Assembly (NCBI GenBank): GCA_905215095.1
Contig: CAJMOL010000026.1
Coordinates: forward strand, 1 to 11,656
DNA: 11,656 nucleotides
Direction of reading: 5' to 3'
Origin: an uncultured bacterium
GTDB lineage: Bacteria; Actinomycetota; Coriobacteriia; Coriobacteriales; Coriobacteriaceae
The notes beneath the pieces were generated by a model that was not told the DNA's origin, did not search any database, and saw only the letters and a program-made list of their open reading frames with translations. Below are positions 1-6,520 of the stretch, piece by piece. Every line of letters starts with the position of its first letter. Position 1 is the first letter of the stretch. The position numbers and the translations under genes were made by a program.

Positions 1-2
1 GT

Positions 3-260
3 CTGAACGCGAGCGAGTACATGCGGAGGCGCTCGCTCGTCGACGGTGACCGGCCCGTGATTGAGACCGACGCTGAGACATTGAAACTGCTGTACCGCGA
101 TCTCAGGCTAGCGGGGTCCAACCTGAATCAGCTGTCGCGTGAGGTCCACATCACGCATGATCCTGTCCGTATCGCCCCGTTCCTCGATGTCGCGCTCGTA
201 AAGGTCGGAGACGCAGCCGATGCCGTATCGGGCTTTCTTGCCGACGCGAGGAATGTATAG
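3..260 (+). CDS. MobC-like mobilization accessory protein (5' end cut off by window)
   Basis: The reading frame is open from the first bases of the window, so this is the C-terminal part of a longer gene; an internal ATG at 21 exists, but the residues before it (LNASEY, then MRRRSL) read as ordinary MobC sequence. MobC-type proteins bind DNA near oriT and help the relaxase open and nick the strands. The visible part has the family pattern of a short basic segment followed by a helix containing LRLAGSNLNQLSREVH, close to the 'G-N-N-L-N-Q' helix of MobC/MbeC proteins, then a C-terminal helical tail ending in RNV. The stop is 13 nt before the coupling-protein start, and the relaxase follows, so the context agrees. 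The N-terminal DNA-binding part is outside the window, so identity rests on the NLNQ helix and the neighbours. Confidence 0.75.
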   Translation: MNASEYMRRRSLVDGDRPVIETDAETLKLLYRDLRLAGSNLNQLSREVHITHDPVRIAPFLDVALVKVGDAADAVSGFLADARNV

Positions 261-273
261 GAAGGGGATTTTC

Positions 274-2232
274 ATGAACGATCTCAAGTTCAACGCGGTT
301 CTTTCGGCTTCTTTCGCCGCCGCCCTCACCGTCGCATGCTATCCACTGACGGCACCCGTAATCTCCTGCGTTTTCGATTCACTCCCGGTCGATTGGCTCT
401 CCTGGCTCGACTCCATCGGCTTAGACATGTGGTCGGCCTTCTGGCTCTCGGGAGCATGGATCGGCCATATCCCGTTCATGTTCGCCGCGTTCTGCCTCCT
501 CTTTCTCTTCCTCCTCGGCTATGTGACCGCCAAGGACGCCGGGCGGACCCGGAGCGTCGACGACGGCATATACGGCGACGCCCACGTTGTCCGGGGCGCG
601 GCGGGGCTCAACCGGGCTAACGATTTCTGGGATGGTCGCGGAACGCCGGCGAGGGCCGGCCTCGTCCTCGGCGCGACAGCAAAGGGTTATTGGTTCGATT
701 CGTCCGTGCCTCATGCTCTGACCTGCGGAAAGACAGGTTCAGGCAAGACGCAGCTACAGACTCTGGAGACCATGCACCTGCTCATTGCCGCCGGCTGGAA
801 CATCGTGTCGACCGGTAAACCTGAGGTCCTTGAGCTCACCGCCGACAAGGCCCGCGAGATGGGCTATGAGGTCGTCGTGCTCGATTTGACCGGTTATCCC
901 GGTGCAAGCCGATACAATCCCATCGGGCTCGTCGTCGATGCCGTCGAGGCGGGGGATACCGATGCCGCCGTGAGGACGGCTCGACAAGTCGCCGTCGACC
1001 TCATCCCCCTCGGCGGCGAGAAGAACACCTACTTCCCCAAAGCTGCGCGAAACATGCTCGTCGCCTGCATCCTTGTCGTCTGCACGGCCGATATTCCCCG
1101 CAGGCAGAAGAATCTCGCCAGCGTCGCCGCGCTCGTCGAGCGCGGGACCGCCGGCGAGGACCCGAAGGACCCGTCGGCCCCTCTCAAGGACTACATCCGC
1201 GGCCTCGGACCGACGCACCCGGCATTCTCGCCGGCATCCGACCTCCTCGGGGACGGCGGCGCGACGACCGCTGGCAAGAACGTCGTCTCCACGCTCAAGG
1301 AGGCCCTGGGCATCTTCTCGGACGGCGCTCTTCGCGCGATTACGTCCGAGAGCACCATCTCCATCCGAGATCTCATCGAGAAAAAGACGGTTCTGTACAT
1401 TGAGATGCTCGACGAGGGCGATCCGTACAGCGTCGTCTACACCTGCTTCCTTAACCAGTGGTGGCAGGTGGCGCAGCGGGTGTGCAAGGAGGGCGGCGGT
1501 CGCGTTCCGCATGAGACGGCGCTCGTGCTCGACGAGATCGGCAATCTGAATGTCAGGGTGGCATGCCTGCCCGCAATCGCCACGCTCGGGAGAAGCATGC
1601 GCCTGCACGAATATCTGTTCGTGCAAAATCTGAAACAGCTGAATGCCTATAACGAGCCCGGCGACGGCGGGGCCGGGCGAGACAAGTTGGTCGGCTCCAT
1701 CGGTACCAAGGTCGCCCTATCCCTTTCCGAGCCGGAAGACTTCAAGTTCTTCACGGCGCTCGCGGGAAAGCGGACAGTGCGCTCCATGGGAACATCGAGT
1801 CAGAATGGCTCTGGTCGATCGTCGTCCGGCACGAGCTACAGCGAGACCGCCGTCCCCCTGATAAACGAATGGGAGTGGCAGCAGCGCATCCCCATTCGAG
1901 ACGGCCTCATCGCGATAAAAGGCGGCGAGAACTCGAAACCGGGCCGCGAGGGCGTGTTCGAGTTTCCTCTCGACTACGCCAGCCGCACCCCGGCGGGAGC
2001 CTTCTTCGGACTCGGCGACGAGGAGGCGGAGCGCCGGAAACGCTCCGCCTACTACGCCCGCGCCAAGGCCTCCGCGCAGGACGAAGTGTATGAGGTGCCG
2101 GAACCGTGGTGTCCCGAGTTCAACGTCGACGACGAGACGGACGATGATGACGAGATCGCGCCCGACGACGTGTTCAAGGCCGACGAGGAAAACGCGACGT
2201 TCGAGGACGAATGGGCCGCGTGGGACGAGTGA
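274..2232 (+). CDS. VirD4/TraG-type type IV coupling protein (conjugation ATPase)
   Basis: A 652-aa inner-membrane ATPase that would recruit the relaxase-DNA complex to a type IV secretion channel. I chose the ATG at 274 because AGGAAGGGGA lies just upstream; an in-frame ATG at 220 would overlap mobC and lacks such a site. Two hydrophobic segments (about residues 8-30 and 64-84) give the usual N-terminal membrane anchor. Walker A is GKTGSGKT at about 152-159 and Walker B is ALVLDE at about 416-421, followed by EIGNL as in other VirD4/TraG proteins. A Ser/Gly-rich stretch near residues 510-525 and a strongly acidic C-terminus rich in Asp and Glu (last ~45 residues) are visible. Acidic tails in coupling proteins can take part in substrate recognition. 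The start is 13 nt after mobC and the stop 13 nt before the relaxase. No VirB4 or other channel genes are seen here, so transfer may need outside help. Confidence 0.93.
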   Translation: MNDLKFNAVLSASFAAALTVACYPLTAPVISCVFDSLPVDWLSWLDSIGLDMWSAFWLSGAWIGHIPFMFAAFCLLFLFLLGYVTAKDAGRTRSVDDGIYGDAHVVRGAAGLNRANDFWDGRGTPARAGLVLGATAKGYWFDSSVPHALTCGKTGSGKTQLQTLETMHLLIAAGWNIVSTGKPEVLELTADKAREMGYEVVVLDLTGYPGASRYNPIGLVVDAVEAGDTDAAVRTARQVAVDLIPLGGEKNTYFPKAARNMLVACILVVCTADIPRRQKNLASVAALVERGTAGEDPKDPSAPLKDYIRGLGPTHPAFSPASDLLGDGGATTAGKNVVSTLKEALGIFSDGALRAITSESTISIRDLIEKKTVLYIEMLDEGDPYSVVYTCFLNQWWQVAQRVCKEGGGRVPHETALVLDEIGNLNVRVACLPAIATLGRSMRLHEYLFVQNLKQLNAYNEPGDGGAGRDKLVGSIGTKVALSLSEPEDFKFFTALAGKRTVRSMGTSSQNGSGRSSSGTSYSETAVPLINEWEWQQRIPIRDGLIAIKGGENSKPGREGVFEFPLDYASRTPAGAFFGLGDEEAERRKRSAYYARAKASAQDEVYEVPEPWCPEFNVDDETDDDDEIAPDDVFKADEENATFEDEWAAWDE

Positions 2233-2245
2233 GGGGACGGTAAAC

Positions 2246-3214
2246 ATGACGGCTATCAAACAGGTCTCGGTGACCAGCGCGCAGCATATGAAGAGTCTTG
2301 CTGGCTATCTCGACAGGTCGAGCGAGAAGCATGACGCGCTCGACCTCGACTCCCAGAACCTCAACGACCCGGAGAACTGGGCTCGCGAGATGGACCGCAC
2401 CCGCGATGCCTATGGACATAACGAGTCCGGCCGCAAGGGCTCGAAATGCACCTACTGCTACCACCAGATCATCGCCTTCAATCCAGACGAATGCGACGTC
2501 AACGGCGGCAGGCTCACCAGGGCCGGGTGCATGGGATTCGCTCGCGAGTGGGTGGAGCGCTACTATCCGAACCAGGAAGCCGCCTGGGCGCTTCACCTCG
2601 AGCATTCGAAGGACGGGACCGACCGCTACGCCGTGCATATCGCCATCAACCGCACCGACCTCGAGACCGGCCGCAGGCTCGATGAGGGCCGAGCAAGCCG
2701 TCAGAAGGTCCTCCATGCGTCGAGAATGCGCGACATGGACGAGAGATGGGGCCTCTCGCAGCTCGAACGCGGCCAAAGAAATAGCAGATCCCACGCTCGC
2801 CAGGAGTCCCCTGGCGAGCGGAGGGCCCGCGAGGCCGGTCGTGCGTCGTCGCCGCGGTTCGAGACGGATCTGGACCATGTTCGCCGCGTCGTACGCGAGA
2901 GCGTTCGTGAGGTTGCCGCCTCGGGAGCCCCCAACAAGATGCGTGCGCTCAACGAGGCGCTCGAGAGGAGAGGGGTTCATATGCGAATGAGCCGAGACAC
3001 TCAGGCAAAAACTAGGGACGTGGTCTTCGAGTACCGTTCGACCTACGACCGCAGAGACGGGCGCGACAACCGCATAAGGGTCTCCGCGATCCGCGGGCAT
3101 CGCCTCGGGCGCGGGTTTAGCATCGCCGGCATCCAACATGCCCTGGGCGTCGGCATGGCCATGTACCGCATGGCCGAGAAGTCCATGGACGACGGGAATG
3201 GAAACGACATGTAG
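2246..3214 (+). CDS. Relaxase / mobilization nuclease (MobP-like)
   Basis: A 322-aa protein resembling the relaxase/mobilization nuclease domain family, which nicks oriT and stays covalently attached to the transferred strand. The start ATG at 2246 follows GAGGGGACGG by a normal spacing; the frame is open further upstream but only inside the coupling-protein gene. A candidate catalytic tyrosine is Y21 in LAGYL. The family segment 'H-x-I-x-F-x-P-x-E' appears as HQIIAFNPDE (73-82). The metal-binding histidine region is ALHLEH...RYAVHIAIN (115-135), giving H117 and H131. The position usually filled by the first His of the HxH motif is Ala129. The protein ends after about 190 more basic, helical residues and has no helicase or primase domain. 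Function as a relaxase is well supported by the position behind mobC and the coupling protein; whether the altered histidine motif is active is unknown. Confidence 0.85.
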   Translation: MTAIKQVSVTSAQHMKSLAGYLDRSSEKHDALDLDSQNLNDPENWAREMDRTRDAYGHNESGRKGSKCTYCYHQIIAFNPDECDVNGGRLTRAGCMGFAREWVERYYPNQEAAWALHLEHSKDGTDRYAVHIAINRTDLETGRRLDEGRASRQKVLHASRMRDMDERWGLSQLERGQRNSRSHARQESPGERRAREAGRASSPRFETDLDHVRRVVRESVREVAASGAPNKMRALNEALERRGVHMRMSRDTQAKTRDVVFEYRSTYDRRDGRDNRIRVSAIRGHRLGRGFSIAGIQHALGVGMAMYRMAEKSMDDGNGNDM

Positions 3215-3245
3215 AGCCCCTGGGGTTCCGGACGAAGAGGTACCG

Positions 3246-3298
3246 TCGGGCGTATATAGAACTTATATACATTGTATATAAGTTCTATATACGCCCGA
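3246..3298. promoter_or_regulatory. TATATA array 1: four boxes at 11-bp spacing, 53-bp perfect palindrome
   Basis: Two 26-bp arms match perfectly around a single central base (3272). Inside are four TATATA boxes starting at 3253, 3264, 3275 and 3286, each exactly 11 bp after the last. The outer ends are GC-rich (TCGGGCG and its complement), and a short T run follows, so it might also end relaxase-operon transcription. It lies between the relaxase stop and the replication gene, about 140 bp before the rep start. The same box spacing is found before parA and before the methyltransferase, so I read it as an operator or centromere site for the RHH protein encoded at 6212; that link is inference. 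Confidence 0.8.
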
Positions 3299-3427
3299 TT
3301 TTGGTCGCATAGTGTAAAATAACTTTACCCTTCAAATACGTCCTGTATGCCCGTAGGGCAGCCCCTCGGGGTCGCCTCTGCTATGGGTTCTAGTACGTGT
3401 TGCCTTGCGTTGTTCGTTGTTCATTTT
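3299..3427 (+). other. rep leader with small stem-loops, no gene
   Basis: This leader between the palindrome and the rep ribosome site holds no convincing gene. It starts AT-rich, with a small inverted repeat GTAAA/TTTAC at 3314-3328. It then has two adjacent short hairpins: TGCCC-GTA-GGGCA at 3348-3360, and a 4-bp stem around CTCG at 3361-3372. Clustered hairpins just before a replication gene could be part of copy-number control by RNA structure, or part of an origin. I see no iterons here other than the TATATA array, and no clear promoter. Confidence 0.35.
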
Positions 3428-3432
3428 GGAGG
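3428..3432 (+). promoter_or_regulatory. Ribosome binding site fixing a TTG start for rep
   Basis: GGAGG at 3428-3432 sits 5 nt before TTG at 3438. The earlier in-frame TTG at 3405 has no comparable site, and the residues it would add (CSLFILEVVL) look like translated leader and not protein. Confidence 0.7.
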
Positions 3433-3437
3433 TCGTT

Positions 3438-5534
3438 TTGCCGGTTTCGAGGAAGCGCAAACAGTCTGGTGGCGGGCAGCCCGGTTCGCACGACGGCAGA
3501 TGGTATGAGGACGAGAGACACGCCAACCAGACCAGGAACCAGACGCTGTTCGACACCCCCGGGTGGTACTACTGTTTTCCCGACGATTTCTACTTGTCGC
3601 TGTTCCCTGAGGGGACTCTTCAGAAAAAGGGAGCCGACTCCGACGGCATGCCCAACCTGATTGTTCTGGAGGATACCGGCAAGGAGATTGATCAGGGGAC
3701 CGATTCCAAGGGCAACAAGCTCGTCAAGCGAATCATGCATCGTTATACCGTGCACGATGGTCTTGAGGAGCTAGAGGGTCTGCGGAGGCAGTCAATCGAG
3801 CAGAACACGTTCATGTTCCTTGCCCCCGTGAGCTATTACGGCAAGTCCCGCAACAGCCGCAATGCTCGGTACCTGCATGCCATCATGATTGACCTCGACT
3901 ACGTCGGTGAGAGGGAGCTTGCGAACCTCCTTCGTCAGATGGACAGGGGCGTGATTCCGTACGCGAACTATCTCGTCAGCTCCGGCACCGGCCTTCATGT
4001 CGTCTACAAGCTCGACAAGCCCGTTCCGCTTATGACGCGCTACGTTGCCGGCTTGCAGGTCCTCAAGCGCGAGCTCACTGACCGCGTCTGGAATGCCAAC
4101 ACGAGTGCCAGCGATCCCGACAAGAAGCAGACGCAGGGCATCTTTCAGGGATTCCGAATGGTCGGCAGCGCCACGAAGCTCAATGGCGACATCGGTAACC
4201 CAAAATATAAACAGCCCTATGTCGCCGAGTGTTTTTCGCACGACGCGACCCCGCCGGCGACCATTTCATACCTGCTCTCCTTCATCCCGTCCCTTAGAGA
4301 CAAGGAAGATCTGGCAGGTTTGGACGCATTGCAGGAGCTCACTCAGGAGGTACGTAGGAAGACCCCTTTGGCTGAAGCCAGGGAACTGTGGCCCGAGTGG
4401 TATGAGAAGCATGTCGTCGAGGGCAAGCCGCGAGGCGGGTGGACGTACGGGCGCGCCGCTTACGACCGGATTCTCAGTGTCATCAGGGAGCAGGTGTCGG
4501 TCAACCATCGCTACTGGTGCATTTTCTACCTGGCCGTCATGGCCAACAAATGCGGGGTGACCTATGACGAGCTCGAAGATGACGCCTACGGCCTCCTGGA
4601 GCGATTCGACGCCCTGTCAGTGGAGCCTGACAATAGGTTCACGGCAAACGACGTCGCTGCGGCCCTCGAGGCCTTCGATGGCGGCTCGGCCGCCGGAAGG
4701 TCCCGCCGGTATTCGCAGGCCTTCTGCGAGCGTAAGGCCGCGGTCTCGTATGGCGAGAAGATGGGGCATGGGAACAACCCGTCGGAGAAAAGACTTCCGA
4801 AGGACCTCTCGCTTGCGAAGGCCCGAATGACGCGGGACCTGAACCAAAAGGCGGCCGGCACCAACTGGTGGAACGAAGAAGGTGCACCGAAGAAGGCCAT
4901 GCAGGTTTGGAAGGCAGCCGCTGAGAATCCGGGATTGAGCGTTACCGCCCTGTCGCGCAAGGCGGGGGTGTCACGGCCGACCGTGTACAAGTGGCTCAGG
5001 CCCGGATGGCAAGGCGAATACGAGGCGGCCAAGAATCGTGAGCTTGCCGCCGACATCGGACAGCGCAAGCAGAGTCGGGCTATTCTGGAACAGGCCGACC
5101 AGCTCAGGAAGAAATACGAAAACGACCGTTCGGGACTCGTGCAACATGTCCTCCGGCACGTCGCATCGCATCCGTGGGAGCCGGCCGAGCAGACGTCCGT
5201 CTTTTTCGGTTTGTCCGGCGCTGCCGAGGTTGAGAGGATAGTTCGCGAGAACGGTGAGCTGCTTAACCAAATCAAGCTCGGCATCGACGAGAGGCGTCGA
5301 TCGTGGGATGCGGAGACCGATGATTACTTCGATGCGTTGACGGCTGCCGATCTTATGGGAAGGCGCTCCGACTTGATGAAAGCTCGCGCACTCGGTGTCC
5401 ATGCTGCAATTGAGTGGGCGAGGCATGAGACGCCCGACCTGTTCGCGGAATTGCGCGCCGTAAGGAGTGCGGGCCGGGTGCTTTCGGCTGACGATCTTGC
5501 CGAACTGAAAGAAAAGTATATACAGTCTATATAA
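3438..5534 (+). CDS. Replication protein with primase-polymerase-like core and C-terminal HTH
   Basis: A 698-aa protein starting with TTG. The N-terminal half has the hallmarks of an archaeo-eukaryotic-type primase/polymerase fold: IMIDLDYV with paired acidic residues D152 and D154, then SSGTGLHVVY (181-190) with H187, matching the 'DxD' and 'sxH' motifs. These enzymes make primers or extend DNA at plasmid origins. FQGFRMVGSATK (about 235-246) is a further conserved-looking basic segment. Residues about 495-520 (LSVTALSRKAGVSRPTVYKWL region) form a classic helix-turn-helix, followed by a long charged helical region that may be coiled coil. The ParA/RHH operon directly downstream supports a plasmid replication role. 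The last codons, including the stop, lie inside TATATA array 2. I recognise no specific Rep family name. Function as initiator, as opposed to primase only, is inferred. Confidence 0.75.
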   Translation: MPVSRKRKQSGGGQPGSHDGRWYEDERHANQTRNQTLFDTPGWYYCFPDDFYLSLFPEGTLQKKGADSDGMPNLIVLEDTGKEIDQGTDSKGNKLVKRIMHRYTVHDGLEELEGLRRQSIEQNTFMFLAPVSYYGKSRNSRNARYLHAIMIDLDYVGERELANLLRQMDRGVIPYANYLVSSGTGLHVVYKLDKPVPLMTRYVAGLQVLKRELTDRVWNANTSASDPDKKQTQGIFQGFRMVGSATKLNGDIGNPKYKQPYVAECFSHDATPPATISYLLSFIPSLRDKEDLAGLDALQELTQEVRRKTPLAEARELWPEWYEKHVVEGKPRGGWTYGRAAYDRILSVIREQVSVNHRYWCIFYLAVMANKCGVTYDELEDDAYGLLERFDALSVEPDNRFTANDVAAALEAFDGGSAAGRSRRYSQAFCERKAAVSYGEKMGHGNNPSEKRLPKDLSLAKARMTRDLNQKAAGTNWWNEEGAPKKAMQVWKAAAENPGLSVTALSRKAGVSRPTVYKWLRPGWQGEYEAAKNRELAADIGQRKQSRAILEQADQLRKKYENDRSGLVQHVLRHVASHPWEPAEQTSVFFGLSGAAEVERIVRENGELLNQIKLGIDERRRSWDAETDDYFDALTAADLMGRRSDLMKARALGVHAAIEWARHETPDLFAELRAVRSAGRVLSADDLAELKEKYIQSI

Positions 5535-5548
5535 ACTGTATATACTTT
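5513..5548. promoter_or_regulatory. TATATA array 2: three boxes at 11-bp spacing before parA, overlapping the rep stop
   Basis: Boxes start at 5517, 5528 and 5539. The outer parts are perfect 14-bp inverted arms (5513-5526 and 5535-5548) around an 8-bp centre that is itself almost symmetric. The rep stop codon TAA (5532-5534) overlaps the end of the middle box, so the last rep codons are also operator sequence. In type Ib partition systems the centromere usually lies just upstream of parA, where this is. A role as parS/centromere and as autoregulatory operator is inferred from that position and from the RHH partner gene. Confidence 0.8.
5519..5546 (+). promoter_or_regulatory. Possible parA promoter inside array 2
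   Basis: TATACT at 5541-5546 is a good -10 element, and TATACA at 5519-5524 matches four of six -35 consensus bases with a 16-bp gap. If real, RHH binding to the array would block RNA polymerase directly. Because the array itself is built of TATATA boxes, a chance match is quite possible. Confidence 0.35.
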
Positions 5549-5595
5549 CTGTCTAACATACTGCTAGATACAACAGCGTTCTTGAGGAGATGCCC

Positions 5596-6222
5596 ATGAT
5601 TATCTCTGCGATGAATCTAAAGGGAGGCGTCGGCAAAACAACGACCGCGATGTCTTTGGCTACGGCCGCCGAGCGCGAAGGCAAAGACGTCGAGGTATAC
5701 GATTGTGATCCGCAATCGAGCGCCAGCTTCTGGGCGCTTCTTGCTGACCAGAACGACGACTCTCTGCCGTTTCCCGTGTCGTCGGCGAACCTGGCGACGG
5801 TGCGGCGTGCTGGCATCAAGTACCGCAAGGACCCAGACAAGTGGATCTTTATCGATTGCCCGCCCAACGGCAACATCATGGACGAGGCGGCCGAGGCATC
5901 GGATTTTGTCGTGATTCCGACGGGTCCCGGGGCGGCCGATGTCGTGAAGACAATCGAGACCGCTCGCACGCTCACCACGCGCGGCGTTTTCTACGGCGTG
6001 CTCCTCACGCAGGTCGCTGCCAACACCCTTTCGTTCGCGAAGGCCCAAAGCGAAATCGAAGACAACGACTTGAGCTATTTCGACCATCAGGTCCGTCGCC
6101 GCGAGGGTTTGCGAAACTTCTTCGGCAACTCATTCGGCGACGACCTTTTCGGCTATGAGGAGATTTGGGAAGAGCTAAAGGAAATCCTGCGCAACGATGA
6201 GGAGATTCACTATGCCGGCTAA
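5596..6222 (+). CDS. parA: ParA-family partition ATPase (type Ib-like, short)
   Basis: A 208-aa deviant-Walker ATPase that would position or segregate the element by ATP-dependent binding to the nucleoid. The deviant Walker A motif is KGGVGKTT at residues 9-16, Walker A' is YDCDPQ at 35-40, and Walker B is WIFIDCPP at 83-90. There is no N-terminal DNA-binding extension, which together with the length places it with the short type Ib ParAs (ParF, pSM19035 delta). I prefer ATG 5596 because GAGGAG at 5584-5589 leaves 6 nt to it; the ATG at 5590 would leave no gap. The gene overlaps the next (RHH) gene by 11 nt, implying translational coupling. It follows array 2, its likely centromere and operator. 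The family is certain; the partition role follows from the RHH partner and the neighbouring rep gene. Confidence 0.92.
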   Translation: MIISAMNLKGGVGKTTTAMSLATAAEREGKDVEVYDCDPQSSASFWALLADQNDDSLPFPVSSANLATVRRAGIKYRKDPDKWIFIDCPPNGNIMDEAAEASDFVVIPTGPGAADVVKTIETARTLTTRGVFYGVLLTQVAANTLSFAKAQSEIEDNDLSYFDHQVRRREGLRNFFGNSFGDDLFGYEEIWEELKEILRNDEEIHYAG

Positions 6223-6454
6223 AAGACCAGTCCGTCGCATGACCGTGCCGGAGGAGGCTGCCCCGACTCTCATGGGTAATCAGGACACACGGCATAAGGG
6301 AGATTCGACATCCTCGCGCAAGAAGGGGAAGTGCATCACGTTCTGGGTGACGGATGAGCAGAAGGCGGAGATCTCCACCTATGCGGCCGAACACAACACG
6401 ACCGTGTCCCGCCTCATTATCGAGGGGCTGGAGATGCGGATGAAGCGAGATTAG
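6212..6454 (+). CDS. Ribbon-helix-helix protein, likely ParB-type partner and repressor
   Basis: An 80-aa protein. The ATG at 6212 has GAGGAG 8 nt upstream, inside the end of parA, and the two genes overlap by 11 nt. Residues 1-38 are basic and look unstructured (MPAKRPVRRMTV, later SSRKKGK). Residues 40-77 form a textbook RHH fold: strand KCITFWVT, helix DEQKAEISTYAAEHN, turn TTVS, helix RLIIEGLEMRM. In type Ib systems the RHH partner (ParG, omega) uses such a flexible basic tail to stimulate the ParA ATPase, and the RHH core to bind short repeated boxes. It is the obvious candidate to bind the three TATATA arrays, one of which follows its own stop codon directly. DNA binding is well supported by the fold; the actual sites are inferred. 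Confidence 0.85.
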   Translation: MPAKRPVRRMTVPEEAAPTLMGNQDTRHKGDSTSSRKKGKCITFWVTDEQKAEISTYAAEHNTTVSRLIIEGLEMRMKRD

Positions 6455-6455
6455 T

Positions 6456-6506
6456 TATATAGGAAGTATATACACTCTATATAAATATTATATAGAGTGT
6501 ATATAC
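6456..6506. promoter_or_regulatory. TATATA array 3: five boxes at 11-bp spacing before the methyltransferase
   Basis: Boxes start at 6456, 6467, 6478, 6489 and 6500, all exactly 11 bp apart. Boxes 2-5 lie in a perfect palindrome with 19-bp arms (6466-6484 and 6488-6506) around a 3-bp centre; box 1 lies outside the palindrome but keeps the phase. The array fills almost the whole gap between the RHH stop (6454) and the methyltransferase ribosome site (6510-6514). No separate GC-rich terminator is seen in the gap, so read-through from the par operon is possible. Binding here would control the defence genes downstream. Confidence 0.8.
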
Positions 6507-6520
6507 ATTAAGGGGTAAAA

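Noticed and set aside
754..1626. Long leftward open frame (290 aa) opposite the coupling-protein gene
   Set aside because: It lies opposite an undoubted ATPase gene; its Arg/Ala/Gly/Glu-rich translation lacks motifs and is typical of antisense frames in GC-rich DNA.
2174..3139. Leftward 321-aa open frame opposite the relaxase gene
   Set aside because: Opposite a gene with clear relaxase motifs, spans the coupling-protein/relaxase junction, and shows no protein motif.
3246..3298. Array 1 as a plain intrinsic terminator or insertion-sequence end
   Set aside because: A short T run follows it, so terminator activity is possible, but the 11-bp box phasing shared with two other sites needs another explanation, and no transposase or target duplication is seen.
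3246..6506. The repeats as a CRISPR array
   Set aside because: Boxes are 6 bp with 5-bp spacers in three separate palindromic clusters; no repeat-spacer units of CRISPR size and no cas genes.
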